Shown: positions 1 through 6,750 of the stretch, in pieces | How the letters are laid out: each line of letters starts with the position of its first letter | Numbering within the stretch: position 1 is the first letter of the stretch | Assembly: GCA_002337385.1 (NCBI GenBank) | Contig: DDFY01000004.1 | Location: forward strand, 220,449-284,448 | Reading direction: 5' to 3' | Source of the DNA: Erythrobacter sp. UBA1916 | GTDB taxonomy: Bacteria; Pseudomonadota; Alphaproteobacteria; Sphingomonadales; Sphingomonadaceae | Length of the DNA stretch: 64,000 nucleotides | The notes under the pieces: generated by a model | The model's input: only the letters and a program-made list of their open reading frames with translations | What the model was told of the DNA's origin: nothing | The model's database searches: none | Made by a program: the position numbers and the translations under genes

Positions 1-1941
1 GTTGAAGCCGAGGCTCTCCCAGTCGATCCGCCGGAAGCTGGTGACGCGCGCGGTCCGCTCCACGCCGAGCAGCGACACGGTGATGGTGTCGCCGATCTGA
101 AGGCCGATGGCATTGGCCAGCTCCTCGTCGACCGAAACCTCAGGTTCGCCGCTAGGGTCGGCGGGCCAGAATGTGCCGGCGGTGATCGAATTGCCTTCGG
201 GCAGGGTGGAGGAATAGGTGAGGCCACGCTCGCCGCGCAGCGCCCAGGCGCCTTCGGGCAGCTCTTCCAGATCATCGACCCGCGTTTGGTTGCCCTCGGG
301 CCCATAGGCGATCACCGCGCCGCGCAGCGTGGGCACGGCGGTCACTTCGCTGCCGGGGGCGAAGCGCTCGATGGTCTGGCGGAACTCGTCAAGGCCGGCC
401 TTGGGCACGTCGAGCACGAAGTAATCCGGCGCGCGTTCGGGCACCGAGCGGGCGATATTGCCGGCAAGGCTGGTCTGCACCGCCGCCAGCAGCACGAAGG
501 CGGCGAGGCCAAAGCCCAGCGCCGTCACCAGCGAACCGGTCGCCGCGCCAGGGCGGTGGAGGTTGGCAAGGCCGGAGCGCAGGATCGGGTTGGCAGGACG
601 CGGAGCCTTGGCGGCGGCGTGGCGGATGGCGAGGCCGAGCAGCCATAGCAGCGCGAGTAGCACGGCGGCTCCGGCGAGGAACATGGCCGATTGCAGCGGG
701 GTGGGCGAACCGATCAACGTCAGCGCCACGATTCCCGCAAGGCCGAGACCGACCGGAAGCGCATAGCTTCTCCATGCTCGCGCCAGTGGCGAGACCCGCG
801 CGCGCATCAGCGCCATGGCCGGAAAATCGCGTGCACGCAGCAGCGGCGGGGCGGCGAAAACCAGCGCCACCAACAGTCCGAAGGCCAGCGCCCGCAGAAG
901 CGCGAGCGGATCGAACACTATTCCGGTTTGCACCGGCAGCAGGTCGCCCAGCGCGCTCGCCAGCAGCGGCGTCACCGCGAAGCCTGCAAGCAGTCCGGCA
1001 GCCGACCCGGCCAGCGCGGCCGCCCCGATCTGCAAGCCGTAGATTTTCACGATGTCGTTCGAAGTCGCGCCGAGGATCTTGAGCGTCGCAATCGCGCGGC
1101 GGCGGGCTTCGAGATAGGAATTGACGCCAAGGCCAATGCCGATCCCGGCGATCACCAGCGCCGCCAGCCCTACCAGCGTGAGGAACTCGCCCAGCCGCGA
1201 GACGAACCGCTCGGCACCTGGCGAAGCGCGCTCGGCGTTGCGGAAGTCGTAGCCACGGCCCGGAAACTCCTGCGCAATCGCTGCCTCGACACCATCGGCG
1301 TCGTATTCTGCGTTGAAGCTGACGCGGGTCTTGCTCTGGTACATCGAGCCCGGCGCGACCAATCCGGCGGCTTCAGGAAGGCCAAGCGGCACGATCACCG
1401 TCTGGCCAAGCTGGAAGCCTTCGGACAGCCGATCAGGCTCCTCGGCGATAATCCCGCCGACACGCACCGTGCGGATGCCGAGCGTGAAGCTGTCACCCAC
1501 GCCAATGCCAAGCCGCTCCGCCGCACCGGGCGCGAGCCATGCCGTATCGGTGGGCGGGGCACCGACATGCTCGCCGCTTGCGAGCACCAGCGAGCCGACC
1601 AGCGGCCACTTCACGTCGACCGCCTTCAGCTCGACCGGGGCGGCGGCATCTGGCGTGCTGGCCATGCCTTGCAGCCGCAAGCCTTCCGACAGCATGCCAT
1701 ATTGGCCGATGAAGGCCTTCTCCTCATCGTCGAGCTTGCGCTGCCACACCTCCACTTCGAGATCACCGCCAAGGATCATGCGCCCTTCGGCCTGCAGCTG
1801 ATTGCGGATCGCGCCGGTCAGGCTGCCGATCGCGGCCAGCGCGCCGACGCCGAGGAACAGGCATACCAGCAGCAGGCGCAGGCCGGAAAAGCGCGCCGAA
1901 AGGTCACGCCGGGCGATCCCCCATGCGGCAGCGAACTGCAT
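1..1941 (-). CDS. ABC transporter permease, FtsX/YbbP family (3' part beyond the window)
   Basis: Membrane permease of a two-gene ABC exporter of the YbbP/FtsX-MacB type. About 647 codons are visible from ATG at 1941, and the C-terminus lies left of the window. The protein opens with an N-terminal membrane anchor (LLLVCLFLGVGALAA), then a large periplasmic domain, then a cluster of hydrophobic segments around the region LTLVGLAALVIAGIGIG and a second FtsX-like half. The ATG overlaps the stop of the ATPase gene by one base (TAATG), so the two are translationally coupled. The family is linked to lipid or lipoprotein export and sits beside a TesA-like esterase in many proteobacteria, as here. 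The substrate is not visible from sequence. Confidence 0.85.
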   Translation of the reverse strand, partial: MQFAAAWGIARRDLSARFSGLRLLLVCLFLGVGALAAIGSLTGAIRNQLQAEGRMILGGDLEVEVWQRKLDDEEKAFIGQYGMLSEGLRLQGMASTPDAAAPVELKAVDVKWPLVGSLVLASGEHVGAPPTDTAWLAPGAAERLGIGVGDSFTLGIRTVRVGGIIAEEPDRLSEGFQLGQTVIVPLGLPEAAGLVAPGSMYQSKTRVSFNAEYDADGVEAAIAQEFPGRGYDFRNAERASPGAERFVSRLGEFLTLVGLAALVIAGIGIGLGVNSYLEARRRAIATLKILGATSNDIVKIYGLQIGAAALAGSAAGLLAGFAVTPLLASALGDLLPVQTGIVFDPLALLRALAFGLLVALVFAAPPLLRARDFPAMALMRARVSPLARAWRSYALPVGLGLAGIVALTLIGSPTPLQSAMFLAGAAVLLALLWLLGLAIRHAAAKAPRPANPILRSGLANLHRPGAATGSLVTALGFGLAAFVLLAAVQTSLAGNIARSVPERAPDYFVLDVPKAGLDEFRQTIERFAPGSEVTAVPTLRGAVIAYGPEGNQTRVDDLEELPEGAWALRGERGLTYSSTLPEGNSITAGTFWPADPSGEPEVSVDEELANAIGLQIGDTITVSLLGVERTARVTSFRRIDWESLGFN

Positions 1942-2648
1942 TAGGCCGCACCCACCCGTTCGTCGCTCGCGATTAGCCCGTCGGCAAGGCGCACGATGCG
2001 GTCGCAGCGGTGGGCCAGTTCCTCGTCATGGGTGATCATCACGAGGGTCGCGCCGGTTTCCCTGCGGCGGGTGAACAGCAGGTCGACGATGGCCTCGCCG
2101 GTCGAGAGGTCGAGGTTGCCGGTAGGTTCGTCGGCGAACAGCAGCGGCGGGCGCGGGGCAAGGGCGCGGGCGATGGCCACACGCTGCTGCTCGCCGCCCG
2201 AAAGCTGGGTCGGGTAGTGGGTGGTGCGGTGCCCCAGGCCGACAGCGCTCAGTTCGGCCCCGGCGCGGTCCCATGCGTCCCGTTCGCCCGCCAGCTCCAT
2301 CGGGGTGGAGACGTTTTCCTGCGCGGTCATGGTGGGCAGCAGGTGGAAGGCTTGCAGCACGATCCCGATCCGTCCGCGCCGCGCGAGCGCCAGCGCATCC
2401 TCATCGAGGGTCGAGAAATCTGCTCCCGCCACATTGAGTACGCCCGAAGAGGCGCGCTCCAGCCCGGTCAGCACCGCCATCAGCGAGCTTTTTCCGCTGC
2501 CGGAGGGGCCGAGCAGCGCAAGCGTCTCGCCCGGCATCACGCGCAGGTCGATCCCGCGCAGGATCTCGGTGGCAGCCCCGCCGTCGCCGAGGGTCAGGCG
2601 CAGGTCTTGGGCATCAATCACGGGTGAGGCAGCGGGAGGGCTTGTCAA
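1941..2648 (-). CDS. ABC transporter ATP-binding protein, YbbA/LolD-like
   Basis: ATPase partner of the downstream permease. Walker A is GPSGSGKS, the signature is LSGGEQQRVAIARAL, and Walker B is LLFADEPTGNLD followed by the H-loop ITHDEE, so all ABC motifs are intact. The frame is open to an ATG at 2702, but that would add an unconserved tail. The TTG at 2648, with GGAG five bases upstream, gives about 235 residues, the usual length for LolD/YbbA proteins. A GTG at 2621 is another option. It is divergent from the esterase at 2712, the usual ybbA-tesA arrangement. The start is inferred; the function class is certain. Confidence 0.88.
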   Translation of the reverse strand: MTSPPAASPVIDAQDLRLTLGDGGAATEILRGIDLRVMPGETLALLGPSGSGKSSLMAVLTGLERASSGVLNVAGADFSTLDEDALALARRGRIGIVLQAFHLLPTMTAQENVSTPMELAGERDAWDRAGAELSAVGLGHRTTHYPTQLSGGEQQRVAIARALAPRPPLLFADEPTGNLDLSTGEAIVDLLFTRRRETGATLVMITHDEELAHRCDRIVRLADGLIASDERVGAA

Positions 2649-2711
2649 AGGGGCTCCATGGCATAGCTTGGCCGTATGACTAACACAGTGCCCGAGCGGC
2701 AAGGAAGCATC

Positions 2712-3416
2712 ATGCGGCTGATGAAGTGGGGGATGGGGGCGGCCTCATGTCTCTTGCTTATCGCATGTGGGGAACAACCTACCTCGCCTCAAGGCGAGCA
2801 GGTGCAACAAATTGTCGCAGATGCGCCCGACGAGGTGGCGGTGGAGGGGCCCGAGCGGGTGATCCTCGCCTTCGGGGACAGCCTGTTTGCAGGCTACAAC
2901 CTCGAACCCGAGGAGGGCTATCCCGAAGAGCTGCAGCGGGTGCTGCGCCGGCGTGGGATCAACGCGAAGGTGATCGACGCGGGCGTTTCGGGCGATACCA
3001 CCGCGGCAGGTCTGCAACGGCTGGATTTCGTGCTCGACAACCTGCCCGATGACGTTGACCTCGCGCTGGTGGAGCTGGGCGGGAATGACCTTCTGCGCGG
3101 GATTGCGCCCGATCAGACCAAGGCGAACCTGTCGCAGATCGTCGAGAAGGTGCAGGCGCGCGGGGTGCCGGTGGTGCTGATGGGGATGCGCGCGCCGCCC
3201 AATGGCGGGCCGCAGTTCCAGCAGCAGTTCGATGGCATCTACCCCGCGCTTGCCGAGCAGTATGGGACTGCGTTGGTGCCGTTCTTCATGCAGGTGCTGG
3301 CGGAGGATCCGTCGTTGTTACTGGAGGATCATATCCATCCGACCGCCAAGGGCGTTCAGGCGATGGTGGCGGCGCAGGCGGATACGATTGCCGGGGCCTT
3401 GCCGAAAGGGGAATAG
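2712..3416 (+). CDS. tesA: GDSL-family arylesterase / lysophospholipase, lipoprotein
   Basis: SGNH/GDSL hydrolase of the TesA type, expected to cleave acyl esters or thioesters in the periplasm. The start at 2712 gives a lipoprotein signal ending in the lipobox LIAC (MRLMKWGMGAASCLLLIAC). Block I is AFGDSLFAGYN (nucleophile Ser), block III is GGNDLL (oxyanion Asn), and block V is DHIHPTAKG (catalytic Asp and His). A purine-rich AAGGAAG lies five bases upstream. The family is usually soluble, so lipid anchoring is the unusual point. It is divergent from the YbbA/YbbP exporter genes, a conserved pairing. Confidence 0.87.
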   Translation: MRLMKWGMGAASCLLLIACGEQPTSPQGEQVQQIVADAPDEVAVEGPERVILAFGDSLFAGYNLEPEEGYPEELQRVLRRRGINAKVIDAGVSGDTTAAGLQRLDFVLDNLPDDVDLALVELGGNDLLRGIAPDQTKANLSQIVEKVQARGVPVVLMGMRAPPNGGPQFQQQFDGIYPALAEQYGTALVPFFMQVLAEDPSLLLEDHIHPTAKGVQAMVAAQADTIAGALPKGE

Positions 3417-3422
3417 CGGAGG

Positions 3423-4511
3423 CTAGAGTGGTTCCACCGCCCCGCCGCTGACCCGCCAGCAGGCAGCCTCGTGCAAAATTCCCTCGAACGGCGCAGGCTC
3501 GGTGCCGGTGAGCCACACCTGCGTACCGCTGGCGCGGAGCCGGTCGAACAGGGCCTCGCGCCGCACGGGGTCGAGATGGGCGGCTACCTCGTCAAGCAAC
3601 AGCACACTGGCGCGCCCGCGCGCGGCGAGCGCCGCATGGGCGAGCGTAATCGCGACCAGCATCGCCTTTTGCTCACCGGTTGAACATTGCGCCGCGGGTG
3701 CACCTTTGCCCGCCATGGTCACGGCGAGGTCATCGCGGTGCGGCCCGGTCAGCGTGCGGCGCGCAGCGATGTCTCGGCTGCGGCCGGCGGCAAGGGCTTC
3801 GGCCAGAGCGCCTGCATCAAGCGGGCCGCCTGCCTCGTAAGCCAGAAGCGGGCGGGCAAACGGCTCGTCCGGCTCATCCGATAAAGCCTCGGACAGCGCC
3901 TCGACCAGCGCCGCGCGGCGGCTGGCGAGCGCCGCCCCGGCCTCGGCCAGTTGCGCCTCGTTCGCCACCAGCCAGCGGCGGTCGGGGCCGCGCTCGTCGG
4001 CAAGCATGCGGTTGCGCTCGCGCAGGGCTGCCTCGAACCGCCCGGACACCCGCGCATGATCGGGGAATATCGCCAAGGCGAGCCGGTCCATGTAGCGTCG
4101 CCGCTCGCCGGGGCTGGCCATGAACAGGCCGTCCATCGCCGGGGTCAGCCAGCCCATGGCGAGCCATTCGGCGAGCGAGGTGGCGCTGGCATTGGCGCTG
4201 TTGATCCGCAGCAGACGGCGGCCCGGACGGTCAGCGGCAATGCCGGTGCCCAGCGCCAGCGGCTCGCCATCATCGCTCGCAGGTGCGAGCGAGGCGCTGA
4301 TCGCGAAACTGCCGTTGCCGCCCGCCAGCGCCATGTCGGGCAGGGCCGCACGGCGCAGGCCGCGTCCGGGCGCGAACAGTGAGATCGCTTCGAGCACGTT
4401 GGTCTTGCCCGCGCCGTTTTCGCCCACCAACAGGTTGATGGCGCGCGCGCCATCAAGCCGGGTTTCGGCGTGGTTGCGGAAAGCGGTGAGGAGGATGCGG
4501 TCTAGCGCCAT
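3423..4511 (-). CDS. recF: DNA replication and repair protein RecF
   Basis: SMC-like ATPase that loads RecA at single-strand gaps together with RecO and RecR. Length (362 residues) is normal. The N-terminal Walker A is GENGAGKTN, the signature-like segment is STGEQKAMLVAI, and Walker B is VLLLDEVAAHLD, as expected for RecF. It lies apart from dnaA-dnaN-gyrB, which is common in Sphingomonadales. It ends a few bases from the convergent esterase gene. The upstream side holds the sigma-54 locus described separately. Confidence 0.93.
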   Translation of the reverse strand: MALDRILLTAFRNHAETRLDGARAINLLVGENGAGKTNVLEAISLFAPGRGLRRAALPDMALAGGNGSFAISASLAPASDDGEPLALGTGIAADRPGRRLLRINSANASATSLAEWLAMGWLTPAMDGLFMASPGERRRYMDRLALAIFPDHARVSGRFEAALRERNRMLADERGPDRRWLVANEAQLAEAGAALASRRAALVEALSEALSDEPDEPFARPLLAYEAGGPLDAGALAEALAAGRSRDIAARRTLTGPHRDDLAVTMAGKGAPAAQCSTGEQKAMLVAITLAHAALAARGRASVLLLDEVAAHLDPVRREALFDRLRASGTQVWLTGTEPAPFEGILHEAACWRVSGGAVEPL

Positions 4512-4583
4512 GGGACGGCCAGCGCATTAGCCGAGCAGGGCAGGGCAGGTCATGCGAAAAGTCTCCTGCCATGACTTGGTGAA

Positions 4584-4601
4584 ATTTCCCAAATATTGGC
4601 A
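4584..4601 (+). promoter_or_regulatory. Putative PspF upstream activating sequence, copy 1
   Basis: The sequence ATTTCCCAAATATTGGCA contains the inverted repeat CCAA-N3-TTGG. The identical 18-base frame, with only the three central bases different, occurs in opposite orientation at 22936-22953 beside pspF. It sits about 67 bases upstream of the -24 element at 4668, the usual placing for an enhancer-binding activator. Binding by PspF is inferred from the shared motif. Confidence 0.65.
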
Positions 4602-4667
4602 TTTGGCATTATTTTGGCTTGCGGCGACATGAACGAAATCGGCAGTTTTCCGCCATTTTTCCCGAAT

Positions 4668-4683
4668 TGGCACGCCCCCTGCA
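4668..4683 (+). promoter_or_regulatory. Sigma-54 (-24/-12) promoter of the small PspC locus
   Basis: TGGCACGCCCCCTGCA matches the sigma-54 consensus TGGCACG-N4-TTGCA at every strongly conserved position, with C for the first T of the -12 box. Transcription would start near 4694, about 45 bases before the first ORF at 4740. Together with the upstream element at 4584 it forms a complete enhancer-dependent promoter. Confidence 0.75.
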
Positions 4684-4739
4684 ATGTTTGGGGCATCGAG
4701 CGGATGACCCGCTCATCCGACCAAAAAGGGGAATTTATT

Positions 4740-4868
4740 ATGTTTGCCAATTCAGAACTCGCCAACCGCCTTCTCGCCGCTTTCAGCGCACTTGCGATCA
4801 CCACCGGCCTGCTGGTGGCCAGCTTCGCACCGCCCGCAACGACCATTGCCACGACGGTGGTGGCATGA
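4740..4868 (+). CDS. Small hydrophobic protein preceding a PspC-domain gene
   Basis: A 42-residue ORF, first gene after the sigma-54 promoter at 4668. It begins MFANSELANRLLAAFSALA, has one hydrophobic segment (ITTGLLVASFAPP) and ends in TTVVA. Its stop overlaps the next ATG (ATGA), so the two are translationally coupled, and AAAAAGGGG lies upstream as ribosome binding site. A protein of similar build (MF start, single hydrophobic helix, Ala/Pro-rich tail) is the first gene of the main psp operon at 22664-22819. Function unknown; it could be a membrane-stress peptide. Confidence 0.6.
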   Translation: MFANSELANRLLAAFSALAITTGLLVASFAPPATTIATTVVA

Positions 4869-5077
4869 GCGCGCTGAACACGTCGAACGGCCCGCAGGCT
4901 CCGCGCAAGTTCCGCCTCGAGCGGGACAACAAGATGATCGCGGGGGTCTGTTCGGGCATCGCCGAGTACTTCACCGTCGATCCGCTGGTGGTGCGGCTGG
5001 TCTTCGCCATCGGCGCGGTGGCAGGCTTCGGGAGCTTTATCCTGATTTACCTGTTGATCTGGCTGCTGGCCAACTGA
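4865..5077 (+). CDS. PspC-domain membrane protein (stand-alone)
   Basis: A 70-residue PspC-domain protein. It shows the family core FRLERDNKMIAGVCSGIAEYF followed by a hydrophobic segment ending in a second helix (FILIYLLIWLLAN). PspC proteins sense membrane damage and relieve PspF inhibition in the phage-shock response. It is shorter than the PspC of the main operon (125 residues at 21154) and lacks that protein's C-terminal cytoplasmic tail. The ATG at 4865 overlaps the preceding stop. Expression from a PspF-type sigma-54 promoter is predicted. Confidence 0.82.
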   Translation: MSALNTSNGPQAPRKFRLERDNKMIAGVCSGIAEYFTVDPLVVRLVFAIGAVAGFGSFILIYLLIWLLAN

Positions 5078-5084
5078 GTGATGC

Positions 5085-5822
5085 TCAGGAATGCCCGAAG
5101 GGGGAGAAGTCGGTCTGTTCATCGAACACATCGACCCCCTCGCGGCGCTTCAGGAAATTGACGACCCAGTAGGTGAGGGGGGTGAGCAGGGCCTCCCAGG
5201 CGGTCTTGATCGCCCATTGGGAGAGGATCACCTGCCACAATTGCTCGACCGGCCAACCCGCCAGACCATAGAAGGCCAGCGGGTAGAAGATCAGGCTGTC
5301 GAGCCCCTGGCCGACGATGGTGGAGCCGATGGTGCGGGTCCACAGCATCCGGCCCTTCGTCAGTAGCTTCATCTTTGCGAGCACGAAGGCGTTGGCGAAC
5401 TCGCCCGCCCAGAACGCCGCCATCGAGGCGAGCACGATCCGCCAGCTGTTGCCGAACACGAATTCGTAAGCCTCCTGTCCCGGCCACCCTTGCGCGGGCG
5501 GCAGGGCCACCACCACAGCCGCCATCACGGCCATGAAGGCGAGCGCGGCAAACCCGGTCCAGATCACGCGGCGGGCGAGGGCATAGCCATAGACCTCGGT
5601 CAGCACGTCGCCGATGATGTAGCTGATCGGGAAGAACAGCACGCCCGCGCCAAAAGCCCATTGTCCGCCGCCGGGCAGCGGCAGGTAGCTGGGCTTGGAT
5701 GCGCCGATGATGTTGGAGAGCAGCAGGATCGCGACGAAGGCGGCCATCACATAGGGATAGTAGCGAAAGGCCCCGAAAGCGTGGCGATTGGCGGCGATGG
5801 GGCGGGGCGCGTCGTGATCCAT
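5085..5822 (-). CDS. yhhQ: Queuosine precursor transporter, YhhQ/VUT (DUF165) family
   Basis: Inner-membrane importer of queuosine precursors (preQ0/preQ1), used for tRNA wobble modification. The 245-residue protein has about six hydrophobic segments and family-typical stretches: LLLSNIIGASK near the N-terminus, FPISYIIGDVLTEVYGY, and the later GSTIVGQGLDSLIFYPLAF. Length is normal for the family. It is monocistronic, converging on the PspC gene. Assignment by family resemblance is strong; the exact substrate is inferred. Confidence 0.9.
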   Translation of the reverse strand: MDHDAPRPIAANRHAFGAFRYYPYVMAAFVAILLLSNIIGASKPSYLPLPGGGQWAFGAGVLFFPISYIIGDVLTEVYGYALARRVIWTGFAALAFMAVMAAVVVALPPAQGWPGQEAYEFVFGNSWRIVLASMAAFWAGEFANAFVLAKMKLLTKGRMLWTRTIGSTIVGQGLDSLIFYPLAFYGLAGWPVEQLWQVILSQWAIKTAWEALLTPLTYWVVNFLKRREGVDVFDEQTDFSPFGHS

Positions 5823-5930
5823 CGCCCGAAGTTAGCGCGGGCTGCGGGGCAGGGGTAGAGGGCTATCGGCGGATTATGCGCCAACAGCGATTTGCGTGGA
5901 CGGGAAACATCGCTATCTGCCCAAACCGAC

Positions 5931-6007
5931 GCGCCCATAGCTCAGCTGGATAGAGCACGGGACTTCTAATCCTGAGGCCGCAGGTTCGAATCCTGCTGGG
6001 CGCGCCA
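5931..6007 (+). tRNA. tRNA-Arg (anticodon TCT)
   Basis: A 77-nt cloverleaf. The acceptor stem is GCGCCCA/TGGGCGC, the D-arm GCTC...GAGC, the anticodon stem CGGGA/TCCTG with loop CTTCTAA (anticodon TCT), and the T-arm GCAGG-TTCGAAT-CCTGC. A genomically encoded CCA ends at 6007. It reads AGA codons. The DNA directly downstream is unusually AT-rich and precedes the chitin locus, so it may be an old integration site, but no matching repeat of its 3' end was found. Confidence 0.97.
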
Positions 6008-6735
6008 TCCTTGGATGCCTCGGCATAGCCGCTTTATAGCGGGTTGGTCAGGATGGTCTTAGCCGTTTGGCCTTTGGCCTCAGTGGCGAAATCCGGGCTT
6101 CCACAGTCTTCAGTCGATTACACGCTGCCGCGACTTCCGAGCGGCGCAGTAAGCTGCGCCTTGTCTTGTGGCGGATGGATGAGGACTTGCGCCGTGCTCG
6201 ACAGCCAGGGCCCCAGTGCCAGCACTCGCCCAGAGCCAATCGCGACCTCCAATAGTATCACAACAAGCAAATCCAACGGCAGCGCCGCAAGGTCGAGAAC
6301 ATAACCGCCAGTATTAAGTAATGGTGTCGCGTTAATACTTTCGTGACCGGGGTGCGCGCGCCGTCGTGCCAACCATTTCCATTCCCGCAGATGTCTATTT
6401 TTTCTGTAATAGATAACCGGAGATTTTGGAATTACCGGCAGGAATCCAGTGATTATAATAGTTAACGTAATTGTTAATGCCCTATATGTACTGAATCGAA
6501 TTATCTGCATTGCTAACGGCAGATACGATTACATTACTTAATTGGCATTACTTTCGATAGGATTCGATGATGCCAGTAAGTAGTAAACCGATAGGAACAA
6601 TACGATATTTCATTTGAAGAATTCCGAAGAGTCTACGGTTCAAAGTTGATGAGTCAACAATTCTGTGGGCTCCTGCACTGGTCATATGGCGCATTCGCGA
6701 TTCTCCAAATTCCTTCCGGTGCAAAGAGTATTTGA
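6008..6735. other. Long intergenic stretch of atypical composition
   Basis: About 730 bases between tRNA-Arg and the chitinase gene. The right half (roughly 6310-6735) is clearly poorer in GC than the rest of the chromosome here. Open frames exist on both strands, such as 6118-6510 minus with a hydrophobic middle, but none has a convincing start, ribosome binding site or recognisable domain. A short dyad at 6645-6658 may be an operator for the chitinase. The composition and the tRNA border suggest past transfer. Confidence 0.5.
6645..6658. promoter_or_regulatory. Dyad upstream of the chitinase, candidate operator
   Basis: GTTGA-TGAG-TCAAC is a perfect 5-bp inverted repeat with a 4-base spacer, centred about 100 bases before the chitinase start. 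It lies in an AT-rich zone where a promoter would be expected. No regulator gene is adjacent, so its role is inferred from position only. Confidence 0.3.
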
Positions 6736-6750
6736 ATGGGGTATTTTGTT

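Noticed and set aside
691..1944. Long open plus-strand frame at the left end
   Set aside because: Antisense to the ABC permease, whose FtsX-like sequence reads clearly on the minus strand.
6118..6510. 130-codon ORF with a hydrophobic middle in the AT-rich gap
   Set aside because: No ribosome binding site or family match, and competing frames on the other strand are equally open. Too weak to call.
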